DNA of 64,000 nt, taken from Bradyrhizobium sp. OK095 (lineage in GTDB: Bacteria > Pseudomonadota > Alphaproteobacteria > Rhizobiales > Xanthobacteraceae). The stretch's first letter is position 1; each line of letters starts with the position of its first letter. A model generated the notes under the pieces. The model had not been told where the DNA came from. It made no database searches and saw only the letters and a program-made list of their open reading frames with translations. Shown here one piece after another: positions 1 to 8,135 of the stretch. The DNA lies in NCBI RefSeq assembly GCF_900109945.1, contig NZ_FOBX01000006.1:186001-250000 (forward strand). Direction: 5' to 3'. A program made the translations under genes and the position numbers.

Positions 1-680
1 CCAGCCCGCCGCATCTCGTCGACCTCTCCCATATCGAGGGGCTCAACACGATCGAGATGAAGGGCCGCGCGCTGGTGATCGGCGCCACCGCCAAGCATGC
101 CGAGGTCGCGGGCTCCGCGATCGTCGGTGAAGCCATTCCGGCGCTGGCTAATCTCGCCGGCCAGATCGGCGATCCCGCCGTGCGCCACAAGGGCACGATT
201 GGTGGCTCGCTCGCCAACAACGATCCGACCGCGGACTATCCGGCCGCGGTGCTCGCGCTCGGCGCCACCATCGTCACCAACAAGCGCCGCCTCAAGGCGG
301 AAGAGTATTTCCAGGGCCTGTTCACGACGGCGCTCGAAGCCGACGAGATCATCACCAAGGTGATGTTCCCGCTGCCGAAGAAGGCGGCCTACATCAAGTT
401 CCGCAACCAGGCCTCGCGGTACGCGCTGGTCGGCGTGTTCGTGGCGCGGCGTCCGTCGGACGTGCGCGTTGCCGTCACCGGCGCCGGCTCGGATGGCGTA
501 TTCCGGGTCGAGGCATTCGAGGAAGCGCTGAAGAAGCGCTTTGCCGCGAAAGCGCTCGAAGGCATCGAGGTGCCGGCGGACGGCCTCAACAGCGACATCC
601 ACGGCAGCGCCGAATACCGCGCGCATCTCATCGGGGTGCTGACACGGCGCGCCCTCGACGCCGCCAACGCCAAGGAGTGA
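1..680 (+). CDS. coxM: CO dehydrogenase-type FAD-binding subunit (CoxM), 5' end missing
   Basis: The frame is open from the left edge (first full codon at base 3), so the N-terminus lies outside; 225 residues are visible. This is the medium, FAD-carrying subunit of a molybdenum hydroxylase of the CO dehydrogenase/xanthine dehydrogenase family; it takes electrons from the iron-sulfur subunit and passes them to the acceptor. The FAD_binding_5 signature TIGGSLANNDP is present, followed by the CO_deh_flav_C domain. The next genes are coxD, coxE and XdhC-type genes, which favours the aerobic CO dehydrogenase branch over xanthine dehydrogenase. The small and large subunit genes must lie to the left. 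The true substrate is an inference, because the large subunit that decides it is not visible. Confidence 0.9.
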   Translation, partial: SPPHLVDLSHIEGLNTIEMKGRALVIGATAKHAEVAGSAIVGEAIPALANLAGQIGDPAVRHKGTIGGSLANNDPTADYPAAVLALGATIVTNKRRLKAEEYFQGLFTTALEADEIITKVMFPLPKKAAYIKFRNQASRYALVGVFVARRPSDVRVAVTGAGSDGVFRVEAFEEALKKRFAAKALEGIEVPADGLNSDIHGSAEYRAHLIGVLTRRALDAANAKE

Positions 681-741
681 GTGAACCTCACGCCTCGGCC
701 AAACTTGTCCCCGGTGAGGGCGTAGCGAGACTGGCTTTTTC

Positions 742-1680
742 ATGACCTCAGCGGCCAATACGTCCGGTGCCAATACTTCAGGTGTATTGCCGGCCTCGGT
801 CGATGCGATGCTCGAACTTATGACGTCGCGCGGCTATCTCGCGGAGCGATCGCTGGCGACGGTGACCTATCTGTCGCTGCGCATGGGCCGGCCGCTGTTT
901 CTCGAAGGTGAGGCCGGCGTCGGCAAGACCGAGATCGCAAAGGTGCTGTCGGCGGCGCTCGGACGGAAACTGATCCGGCTCCAGTGCTACGAGGGCCTCG
1001 ACGTCTCCTCCGCGGTCTACGAGTGGAACAGCGCCGCGCAGATGATCGCGATCCGGATGGCGGAAGCCGCCGGCGACACCGATCGCGATCAATTGTCGTC
1101 CGACATCTTCGCCGACCGCTACATGATCAAGCGTCCGCTGCTCCAGGCGCTGGAGCCCGACGTTGCGGGACCGCCGGTTCTGCTGATCGACGAGCTCGAC
1201 CGCGCCGACGAGGCGTTCGAGGCGTATCTCCTCGAAATCCTCAGCGACTTCCAGGTGACGATTCCCGAATTCGGCACCGTGAAGGCGCCGCACCCGCCGA
1301 TCGTGATCATCACCTCCAACCGCACCCGCGAGATTCACGACGCGCTGAAGCGGCGCTGTCTCTATCACTGGGTCGATTATCCCGCCGCCGACCGCGAGCT
1401 CGCGATCGTCAAATCGCGCGTGCCGGGCATCTCGGCAAAGCTGTCGCAGCAGGTCGTTCGCTTCGTGCAGGCGCTGCGCAACCAGGATTTCTACAAGTCG
1501 CCGGGTGTCGCCGAGACCATCGATTGGGCCACCGCACTGTCAGAGCTCGACGCCCGCTCGCTGACCCCGCAAGTGGTCGGCGACACGCTGGGCGCGCTGC
1601 TCAAGTATCAGGACGACATCACCCGCATGCAGGGCGACACCCTGCAAAAGGTGCTGAAGGAAGCGACGAGCGAGAATTGA
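742..1680 (+). CDS. coxD: MoxR-type AAA+ ATPase CoxD
   Basis: A 312-residue AAA+ ATPase of the MoxR group. Walker A GEAGVGKT is at residues 56-63, Walker B VLLIDE at about 146-151, and sensor and arginine-finger region IITSNRTREIHDALKRR at about 190-206. In CO dehydrogenase systems CoxD acts with CoxE as a chaperone that matures the molybdenum-copper centre of the large subunit in the cytoplasm. It begins 61 bases after coxM and is followed by coxE, the usual MoxR plus von Willebrand factor A pairing. The ATG at 742 fits the family length. The N-terminus has a short repeated Asn-Thr-Ser-Gly stretch of no known role. Confidence 0.93.
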   Translation: MTSAANTSGANTSGVLPASVDAMLELMTSRGYLAERSLATVTYLSLRMGRPLFLEGEAGVGKTEIAKVLSAALGRKLIRLQCYEGLDVSSAVYEWNSAAQMIAIRMAEAAGDTDRDQLSSDIFADRYMIKRPLLQALEPDVAGPPVLLIDELDRADEAFEAYLLEILSDFQVTIPEFGTVKAPHPPIVIITSNRTREIHDALKRRCLYHWVDYPAADRELAIVKSRVPGISAKLSQQVVRFVQALRNQDFYKSPGVAETIDWATALSELDARSLTPQVVGDTLGALLKYQDDITRMQGDTLQKVLKEATSEN

Positions 1681-1700
1681 CGCGCGTGCGTCACGACTGA

Positions 1701-1736
1701 ACTCGTCATTCGGCGCGCCGCGACGGAATGACGAGT
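1701..1736. repeat. Hairpin between coxD and coxE (short palindromic repeat)
   Basis: ACTCGTCATTC at 1701-1711 pairs perfectly with GAATGACGAGT at 1726-1736 around a GC-rich 14-base loop. The GTCATTC...GAATGAC ends recur in the other palindromic repeats of this window, so this is probably a single REP-type element. Lying inside an operon, it could stabilise or trim the cox mRNA; that is inference. Confidence 0.75.
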
Positions 1737-1750
1737 GAGAGTGCTGAACC

Positions 1751-2953
1751 ATGGCCATCAACCACCTGGCGCCCGAGCAAACCGAGCAGTTTGCCGACAA
1801 CATCGTCGGCTTCGCTCGCGCGCTGCGTTCGGCCGGCATGCCGGTGGGCCCGGGTGCGGTGATCGATGCCATGAGCGCGCTCCAGGTGATCGACATCGGC
1901 AACCGCGCCGACGTCTTCACCACGCTGGAGGCGATCTTCGTCAAGCGCCATGAGCATGCGCTGGTCTTCAAGCAGGCCTTCAACCTGTTCTTCCGCGCCT
2001 CGGAAGAGTGGAAGCACATGCTGGATTCGGTGCCGCTGCCGGAGCAGGCCAAGAAGAAGCCGCAGGCCGGCTCCCGCCGCGTGCAGGAGGCGATGTCGCA
2101 GCCGCGAATGACCGAGACACCGCAGCACCAGGAGCAGGATCTGCGCCTGTCGGTCTCCGACAAGGAGATCCTTCAGAAGAAGGATTTTGCGCAGATGAGC
2201 GCGGCGGAGATCACCGAAGCGCTCCGCGCCATCGAGCGGATGCGGCTGCCGCAGGCCGAGCTGCTGACGCGTCGGCATCGGCCCGATCTGCATGGCCTGC
2301 GCATCGATTTGCGTCGCACGCTGCGCGCATCCTTGCGGACCGGCGGCGAGATCATCGACATCCATCGCCTCGGGCGGATCGAGAAGCCGGCGCCGATCGT
2401 GGCGCTGCTCGATATCTCGGGCTCGATGAGCGAGTACACCCGCCTGTTCCTGCATTTTCTCCATGCCGTCGGCGACGCCCGCAAGCGCGTCTCGGTGTTC
2501 CTGTTCGGCACCCGGCTTACCAACGTCACCCGGGCGCTGCGCCAGCGCGATCCTGATGAGGCGCTGGCGAGCTGCTCGGCCTCGGTCGAGGACTGGGCCG
2601 GCGGCACAAGGATCTCGGCCTCGCTGCACAACTTCAACAAATTGTGGGCGCGGCGCGTGCTGAGCCAGGGCGCCATCGTGCTGCTGATCTCCGACGGACT
2701 GGAGCGGGAGGCCGATTCCAAGCTCGCCTTCGAGATGGACCGGCTGCATCGGTCCTGCAGGCGGCTGATCTGGCTCAATCCACTGCTGCGGTTCGGCGGG
2801 TTCGAGGCCAAGGCGCAGGGCATTAAAATGATGCTCCCGCACGTTGACGAATTCCGTCCCGTGCATAATTTGAGTTCAATTCACGAGCTGGTCAGCACGC
2901 TCTCCCGGCCGCTGCCGCCGCATCACCGCAGCCTGATCCGCTCCGCAGCCTGA
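1751..2953 (+). CDS. coxE: VWA-domain protein CoxE
   Basis: A 400-residue protein with a C-terminal von Willebrand factor A domain. The metal-ion-dependent adhesion site motif DISGS is at residues 221-225, with the later Thr (WAGGTRI) and Asp (ISDGLE) ligands also present. CoxE binds the CoxD ATPase; the pair is thought to open or remodel the large subunit of CO dehydrogenase so that its metal centre can be completed. The first 200 residues form a helical region with a charged stretch rich in Gln, Glu and Lys. It sits between coxD and the XdhC-type genes, all on one strand with short gaps, as expected of one operon. Confidence 0.92.
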   Translation: MAINHLAPEQTEQFADNIVGFARALRSAGMPVGPGAVIDAMSALQVIDIGNRADVFTTLEAIFVKRHEHALVFKQAFNLFFRASEEWKHMLDSVPLPEQAKKKPQAGSRRVQEAMSQPRMTETPQHQEQDLRLSVSDKEILQKKDFAQMSAAEITEALRAIERMRLPQAELLTRRHRPDLHGLRIDLRRTLRASLRTGGEIIDIHRLGRIEKPAPIVALLDISGSMSEYTRLFLHFLHAVGDARKRVSVFLFGTRLTNVTRALRQRDPDEALASCSASVEDWAGGTRISASLHNFNKLWARRVLSQGAIVLLISDGLEREADSKLAFEMDRLHRSCRRLIWLNPLLRFGGFEAKAQGIKMMLPHVDEFRPVHNLSSIHELVSTLSRPLPPHHRSLIRSAA

Positions 2954-2964
2954 GAGGCAAAGCC

Positions 2965-3288
2965 ATGCTCGATCGCGACGAGGATATTCTGAAGGCGGCG
3001 GAGGACTGGCAGAAGGCCGGCCGTGGCGTCGCGCTGGCGACTGTGGTGGAGACCTGGGGCTCGGCCCCGCGTCCGGCGGGCTCGAGCCTCGTCATCAACG
3101 ACGAAGGCACCTTCCTGGGCTCGGTCTCCGGCGGCTGCGTCGAGGGCGCTGTGGTCACCGAGGCCATGGACGTGATCCAGAGCGGCAAGCCGAGGATGCT
3201 GGAGTTCGGCGTCGCCGACGAGACCGCCTGGAATGTCGGGCTGTCCTGCGGCGGCACCATCCGCGTTTTCGTCGAGAAGGTCGGCTAG
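2965..3288 (+). CDS. XdhC/CoxI family protein, N-terminal half only
   Basis: A 107-residue protein equal to the XdhC_CoxI domain: it keeps the conserved ETWGSAPRPAGSSL and GSVSGGCVEG stretches. XdhC-family proteins bind molybdopterin cofactor, help add the terminal sulfur or protect the cofactor, and deliver it to the apo-enzyme. Many XdhC proteins carry this domain and a Rossmann domain in one chain; here the Rossmann part is the next gene, only two bases away. It starts 11 bases after coxE. CoxF and CoxI of CO dehydrogenase clusters are the nearest named relatives, but which one it matches cannot be settled by reading. Confidence 0.88.
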   Translation: MLDRDEDILKAAEDWQKAGRGVALATVVETWGSAPRPAGSSLVINDEGTFLGSVSGGCVEGAVVTEAMDVIQSGKPRMLEFGVADETAWNVGLSCGGTIRVFVEKVG

Positions 3289-3290
3289 CC

Positions 3291-3992
3291 GTGAAGCTCG
3301 CAATTTTGCACGAACTCAACGTAGAGCGCGCAGCGCGCCGCCCTGCGATCCTGGTGACAGACACCGAGAACGGCGAGCAGCGCCTGGTGAAATCCGCGGA
3401 TTTCGCCAAAGACCCGCTGCACGCCGAACTCGACAAGCAGCTTCGCATGGGCAAGAGCGGCAATGTCGAGGCCGGCGGCAAAAAACTGTTCCTCAACGTC
3501 TACGCGCCGACCGCGAAGCTCGTCATCATCGGCGCGGTCCATATCAGCCAGGCCCTGGCGCCGCTGGCACGCTCGCTCGGCTACGACGTCACCGTGGTCG
3601 ATCCCCGCACAGCCTTTGCAAGCCCGGAGCGCTTCCCTGATATCCCGCTGGTCGCCGAATGGCCCGACACCGCGCTGCCGCCGCTCAATGTCGATGCCTA
3701 CACGGCTTTCGTCGCGGTGACGCACGATCCCAAGATCGACGATCCCGCGCTGCTGCACGCCTTCGAGCGCAACTGCTTCTATATCGGCGCGCTCGGTTCG
3801 CGGAAGACGCATGCCAAGCGCGGCGACCGGCTGCGCGCGCAGGGTGCCAAGGATACTGACATCGCGCGCATCCGCGCGCCCATCGGGCTTGCGATCGGTG
3901 CGGTCTCACCGTCGGAGATCGCGGTGTCGATCATGGCCGAGATCACGGCGGTGCTTCGGCTACCTCCGAAAGAAAAAGAAGAAGCGGCATGA
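3291..3992 (+). CDS. XdhC/CoxI family protein, Rossmann-fold half
   Basis: A 233-residue protein read from a GTG codon at 3291, two bases after the stop of the preceding half-gene. The C-terminal part is the XdhC_C Rossmann domain: KLVIIGAVHISQALAPLA followed by VVDPRTAFA, and the GALGSRKTHAKR segment typical of the family. It probably works as a complex with the 107-residue partner in molybdenum cofactor handling for the CO dehydrogenase-type enzyme. Its stop overlaps the next start by four bases (3989-3992), so translation is likely coupled. The clean two-gene layout suggests a stable split and not a recent frameshift. Confidence 0.88.
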   Translation: MKLAILHELNVERAARRPAILVTDTENGEQRLVKSADFAKDPLHAELDKQLRMGKSGNVEAGGKKLFLNVYAPTAKLVIIGAVHISQALAPLARSLGYDVTVVDPRTAFASPERFPDIPLVAEWPDTALPPLNVDAYTAFVAVTHDPKIDDPALLHAFERNCFYIGALGSRKTHAKRGDRLRAQGAKDTDIARIRAPIGLAIGAVSPSEIAVSIMAEITAVLRLPPKEKEEAA

Positions 3993-5593
3993 AGTTCGGA
4001 CCGGCGAGCCCCAAGGATGCGATCGGCGGGGTGACCGTCCACACCCTGCGCCAGGGTGCGCTGGTGCTGAAGAAGGGTACGACGATCGGCGCTGCCGAGG
4101 TCGAGGCGTTGACGCGCGCCGGCATTAAGGACGTCGTGGTGGTGCGCATGGAGGAGGGCGACGTCTCCGAGGACGTTGCGGCCGCCGGCATCGCGCTTGC
4201 CATCGGCGGCGAGGGCATCCATGTCGAGCGCGCCTTCACCGGCCGTGCCAATCTGTTCGCCGCAAGTCCGGGCGTGCTGGTGATCGACCGCGCCGCGGTG
4301 GACCGCATCAACAATATCGACGAAGCCATCACCTTCGCGACGCTCACGGCCTACAAGCCGGTGGTCGAGGGCGAGATGGTCGGCACCGTCAAGATCATCC
4401 CGTTCGGCGTCGAAGGGAATTTGCGCGATGCCGCGGTGAAGGCCGCTGGCCACGACGTGCTGAAGATCGCGCCCTACGTCATCAAGCGCGTCGGCGTCGT
4501 TTCGACGCTGCTGCCGGGTCTCTCTTCGAAGGTGATCGACAAGACGCTGCGCGTCACCGCCGAGCGGCTCGCGCCGGCGGGTGCCAGCATCATCGCGGAG
4601 CGGCGGGTCCAGCACGACGAGCGTGCGCTGTCGGCCGCGATCAAGGAATTGCTCGGCCTTGGCGCCGAGCTCGTCATCGTGTTCGGGGCCTCCGCGATCG
4701 CCGACCGCCGCGATGTGATCCCGGCCGCCGTCACCGGGATCGGCGGCGAGATCGAGCATTTCGGCATGCCGGTCGATCCAGGCAACCTTCTGCTGATCGC
4801 GCGCGCCGGCGGCGTGCCGGTGCTGGGCGCGCCGGGCTGCGCGCGCTCGCCGGTCGAGAACGGGTTTGACTGGGTGCTGATGCGGCTGCTCGCCGGCATC
4901 AAGGTGACGCGGTCCGAGCTGATGGGCATGGGCGTCGGCGGCCTGCTGATGGAGATCGTGACGCGGCCGCAGCCGCGGGCCAAGCCCGAGATCGAAGGCA
5001 ACAGCAATATCGCAGCCATCGTGCTCGCGGCGGGCCGCTCGACCCGGATGGGCGGGCCGAACAAGCTCTTGGCCGAGCTCGACGGCAAGAAGCTGGTGCG
5101 GATCGCGACCGAGCAGGCGCTGGCCTCAAAGGCATCCGAGGTGATCGTCGTCACCGGCCATCAGACCGATCTGGTCGAGCAGGCGCTGCAAGGCCTGAAG
5201 GTGCGCTTCGTCAAGAATCCGGATTTCGCCGGCGGTATCGCAAGCTCGGTCAAATCAGGCATCGCGGCCGTGCCTGAGGCCTGCGACGGTGCCGTGGTTT
5301 GTCTCGGCGACATGCCGCTGATCGACGCCGGCCTGATCGACCGCCTCATTGACGGCTTTGCGCCGGATCGCGGCAACCTCATCGTCGTGCCCGTCAGCGA
5401 TGGTCGTCGCGGCAATCCCGTGCTGTGGGCGCGCCGCTTCTTCAAGGAGTTGATGGCGCTCGACGGCGACGTCGGCGCGCGGCATTTGATCGCCAAGCAC
5501 ACCGAGGCCGTCGCTGAAGTGACCGTCGACGGCGAGGGCGCCTTCCTCGACATCGACACGCCGCAGGCGCTGGAAGCGGCGCGGCGGGGATAG
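3989..5593 (+). CDS. Molybdopterin-binding/MobA-MocA-type nucleotidyltransferase fusion
   Basis: A 534-residue two-domain protein. Residues 1 to about 330 form a MoeA/Mog-like molybdopterin-binding domain. From about residue 345 it continues as a nucleotidyltransferase with the signature LAAGRSTRMGGPNKL, the loop that binds the nucleotide triphosphate in MobA and MocA. The enzyme would join a nucleotide to molybdopterin; since CO dehydrogenase-family enzymes use the cytosine dinucleotide form, CTP is the likely substrate (inference). It overlaps the XdhC gene by four bases and closes the cox accessory operon. The N-terminal domain may insert molybdate or hold the product for handover. Confidence 0.9.
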   Translation: MKFGPASPKDAIGGVTVHTLRQGALVLKKGTTIGAAEVEALTRAGIKDVVVVRMEEGDVSEDVAAAGIALAIGGEGIHVERAFTGRANLFAASPGVLVIDRAAVDRINNIDEAITFATLTAYKPVVEGEMVGTVKIIPFGVEGNLRDAAVKAAGHDVLKIAPYVIKRVGVVSTLLPGLSSKVIDKTLRVTAERLAPAGASIIAERRVQHDERALSAAIKELLGLGAELVIVFGASAIADRRDVIPAAVTGIGGEIEHFGMPVDPGNLLLIARAGGVPVLGAPGCARSPVENGFDWVLMRLLAGIKVTRSELMGMGVGGLLMEIVTRPQPRAKPEIEGNSNIAAIVLAAGRSTRMGGPNKLLAELDGKKLVRIATEQALASKASEVIVVTGHQTDLVEQALQGLKVRFVKNPDFAGGIASSVKSGIAAVPEACDGAVVCLGDMPLIDAGLIDRLIDGFAPDRGNLIVVPVSDGRRGNPVLWARRFFKELMALDGDVGARHLIAKHTEAVAEVTVDGEGAFLDIDTPQALEAARRG

Positions 5594-5598
5594 TGCCT

Positions 5599-5690
5599 TA
5601 GGGTGGGCAAAGCGAAAGCGTGCCCGCGAATTCCAGATTGCGCTACGGACAGATGGTGGGCACGGCGCTTCGCGCCTTTGCCGGCCCTAC
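5599..5690. repeat. Paired inverted palindromic repeat (TAGGGTGGGC family)
   Basis: TAGGGTGGGCAAAGCG at the left is mirrored by GGCGCCTTTGCC/CCCTA-like sequence at the right (GTGGGCACGG...CCTTTGCCGGCCCTA), with about 30 bases between. The same GGGTGG...CCACCCTA layout recurs at 48117-48207. It lies between the convergent ends of the cox operon and the avidin gene, where it may also help stop transcription. Confidence 0.75.
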
Positions 5691-5708
5691 AGCAGGTCCA
5701 CCGCTCGC

Positions 5709-6194
5709 CTATTTCTTGGTGTTCGAGAGTTTCTCGCTCGCGGCCTTCAGATTGACGCCGCTCTTCGTCAGCAAGGCCTTGTCGCCACTGGCGAACGTGA
5801 ACGTGTCGGCGCCCACGCTGATGCCGTTCCAGGCGATGGCTTCGGCGAGCGACAGATACCACAATCCCTGGAAGCCCGTATTATTGTTGAGCTGTCCGGT
5901 CCAGACGGCCGTCGAACCGCAGCCGACGAAGTTGACGCTGAAGCTGATGGCCGTTCCTGTGTTGCCGGACGCGAGCCAACCCGTCGCGCCCTGCGGCTTG
6001 CCTTCGTCGCAGCTGTTCGCCGCGTTATTGGTGTAGGTCCCGGCCATCGCTCCCGTATTCGAGTTGTAGCTTGTGATGGCGAGCGTCGATCCGTACTGGT
6101 TGGTCCAGGTCCAGTTCACCGCCTGCGCATGCAGTTGTCCGATCAGGCACACCGACGCAAGCATTCCCAGAAGCATTCGATTGATTTGACGCAT
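5709..6194 (-). CDS. Avidin-family biotin-binding protein (bradavidin-like)
   Basis: A 161-residue secreted protein. A signal peptide of about 24 residues (MRQINRMLLGMLASVCLIG then LHAQ) precedes an avidin/streptavidin beta-barrel: TWTNQYGSTLAI, GTYTN, ISFSVNF, WTGQL and DTFTF follow the family order. Two cysteines (NSCDEG and VGCGS) should form the internal disulfide. From memory it matches bradavidin I of Bradyrhizobium closely, including the C-terminal SEKLSNTKK, the tail known in bradavidin to enter a biotin-binding site. The start is set by GGAGGAA seven bases before the ATG at 6194; the frame stays open upstream but without support. A role in biotin capture or defence is inference. Confidence 0.93.
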   Translation of the reverse strand: MRQINRMLLGMLASVCLIGQLHAQAVNWTWTNQYGSTLAITSYNSNTGAMAGTYTNNAANSCDEGKPQGATGWLASGNTGTAISFSVNFVGCGSTAVWTGQLNNNTGFQGLWYLSLAEAIAWNGISVGADTFTFASGDKALLTKSGVNLKAASEKLSNTKK

Positions 6195-6386
6195 GGTCGT
6201 TTCCTCCGGCCTCTGCTTGGAGCTCGTCCCCTGCAACCACTTTAAATGAAGAGGTTTAGCTTTACAACTAAAAGATGTATATATTGACTCGTTCGTGCCG
6301 CGCGGCTTTTCAACCACTCGTTCACCATCTGGAAACGACCGGCGCTTACAGTCCTCTCCACCTGCCTTGGGGGGAGGGGTTTTTCC

Positions 6387-6776
6387 ATGACTTCGAACGT
6401 TGTCGCGCGTCGCTGCGCGATGTTTTTCTTTGCGCTGTCGGTTTGTATCGCGGGCGCTCGCCACATCACGGATGCGCATGCTGCAGGCGCCATTGCGGTC
6501 GGCAAATGCGGGGCCTATGGCCAGGCCTTCGACTACGGTGCCGAGCACGAGGCCCGTGCAGCTGCGCAGAAGCAGTGCAAGGGCGACTGCACGACGGTGA
6601 CGATGAAGCGCGCCTGCGCTGCGATGTCGGTCGATCTGTCCAACCCTTGCGGCGCCTATGGCTATGCCGTCAAGCCGAAGATCTCGGCTACGCTGAACGC
6701 CGCCACGCGCGAATGCTACAAATTCGGCGGCAAGGAATGCGTGATCCGCGCCTGGGCCTGCGACGCCAAGGGCTAG
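6387..6776 (+). CDS. Secreted DUF4189 protein
   Basis: A 129-residue protein with an N-terminal signal peptide ending near AHAAG and a cysteine-rich mature part matching the DUF4189 pattern: GAIAVGKCGAYGQAFDY, a short helix (EARAAAQKQC) and CTTVTMKRACAAM, then a second similar unit. Eight or so cysteines suggest disulfides in the periplasm. No enzyme activity is known for the family. It is convergent with the hydrolase at 6828-7943, whose own C-terminus carries a related domain. A purine-rich GGGGAGGGG lies ten bases before the ATG. Confidence 0.8.
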   Translation: MTSNVVARRCAMFFFALSVCIAGARHITDAHAAGAIAVGKCGAYGQAFDYGAEHEARAAAQKQCKGDCTTVTMKRACAAMSVDLSNPCGAYGYAVKPKISATLNAATRECYKFGGKECVIRAWACDAKG

Positions 6777-6827
6777 GCAGAATATCCGGAAAGCCAAAGG
6801 GGTGCGCACGCGGACCCATCGTATCGC

Positions 6828-7943
6828 TCAGTTCTCGACCAAATGCTGGCCGACAGCATACACATGACAGGCGGTGCCCCTGTTCAGGCAGTCCGCGACG
6901 GCGTTGTCGCGCGCCTCTGCGGCTGTTCGGCCGGCGGCTGTGCCGCAGCCTCCCTTGTCATTGACGGCAAATGCCTTGGCGTCGCTGCGATAAGTCACAT
7001 AGCCGGAAAATACCTTCTGGCAGCCGGGCGATAGTCCAGGCGGTGATGGAATCGGGGCAGGCTCCGGCAGATCAATCACGACCGCGGTCGGCAGCTTGAG
7101 CTCCGCAAGGAACGATTCCACGACAGGGAGCCAGGTGCTGGACGCAGCCATCGTGATGAGGTCATGGCCATCCGTTCCGAAGGCTGGCAGGATCTGCAAT
7201 CGCACTGGCGCGCCGCCGGCCGCGTACGCGGCGGACATCTGACGCGCCAGGTCGGGACCGTATGACTGGTCGTTTTCAGCATAGAGCCAGAGAGCGGGCA
7301 CGCGGGCGGAGCGGCCGAGCGCCGCGACCGTGTCGACGAGACGATCAGGGCTGCAAGCTTCGCCCGGCTTGGCCATCGAGTGGTAACCGCCATCGAAGTT
7401 CAGGATACCCACGACCCCAGTCGGATTTCGCTCCGCGACCGCGAGCATGGTAAGTCCGCCAGTCGAATGGCCAAGCAGCAGGATGCGGTCAGGATCGACC
7501 CAGGGCTCGCTTCGAACCGCAGCAATCGCCGCAATGGTATCGGCCGCCCCTATGCGCACGGCCGGAAGGTAATCGCAGGGTGTTGGCAGTTTCTCGGAAT
7601 AGCCTCCTCCCGACAACCCGAAGCCGCGGCGCATGATGGACAAAGTCGCATAGCCGCGCTGCGCCAGGGCGACGGCCGCTGCGTTGAAATTGGTCGGAGT
7701 GCGCTTTGCAATGTTGCGGAAGAATGCGTCGTCCCATCCGCCCGGCGTGCCATGGGTCATGACCACCAGCGGAAATCGGCCGGTGCGATCCGGGCGAACG
7801 ACATAGCTGTCGAGCGTCAAATCCTTACCGGACAGGTTGACGGGCAACAGCATGGGCGCGCTGATCAGACCGGGCAGGAGCCCGCGGTCTTCGGCATGCG
7901 CAACGGTGACGAACGACAGAAGCAGCGCGATCAGGATTCGCAT
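6828..7943 (-). CDS. Secreted alpha/beta hydrolase with DUF4189-like C-terminal domain
   Basis: A 371-residue protein. A signal peptide (MRILIALLLSFVTVAHA) leads to an alpha/beta hydrolase fold: VVMTHGTPGG oxyanion region near residue 60, nucleophile elbow GHSTGG near 158, and an acid/His pair later (FGTDGHD near 258). After a Pro-rich linker at about 296-306 comes a 60-residue cysteine-containing domain (GYVTYRSDAKAFAV through GTACHVYAVG) that resembles DUF4189. It is probably a periplasmic esterase or peptidase; the substrate is unknown. The accessory domain links it to the convergent DUF4189 gene next door. Confidence 0.82.
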   Translation of the reverse strand: MRILIALLLSFVTVAHAEDRGLLPGLISAPMLLPVNLSGKDLTLDSYVVRPDRTGRFPLVVMTHGTPGGWDDAFFRNIAKRTPTNFNAAAVALAQRGYATLSIMRRGFGLSGGGYSEKLPTPCDYLPAVRIGAADTIAAIAAVRSEPWVDPDRILLLGHSTGGLTMLAVAERNPTGVVGILNFDGGYHSMAKPGEACSPDRLVDTVAALGRSARVPALWLYAENDQSYGPDLARQMSAAYAAGGAPVRLQILPAFGTDGHDLITMAASSTWLPVVESFLAELKLPTAVVIDLPEPAPIPSPPGLSPGCQKVFSGYVTYRSDAKAFAVNDKGGCGTAAGRTAAEARDNAVADCLNRGTACHVYAVGQHLVEN

Positions 7944-8135
7944 ACGAAACCCTCGGACTGGGACGCTTGGGCAGTCCTATCATGGCATTGCATGATGTAA
8001 CGAGTGCGAAGACGATATGGGGAAATCCGATTTGGCCCATGAGGGCTACTCGCCGGACGCAGAAAGTGCGTGAGCCGCCCCTGGGCCGGCGGCGCCGGGG
8101 CTGGTCTTCCAGCGCGATGGCGCTAGACTGGCACC

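Noticed and set aside
6195..6809. N-terminal extension of the avidin-like protein to 366 residues
   Set aside because: The signal peptide and GGAGGAA ribosome site at 6194 define the start; the extension is antisense to the DUF4189 gene.
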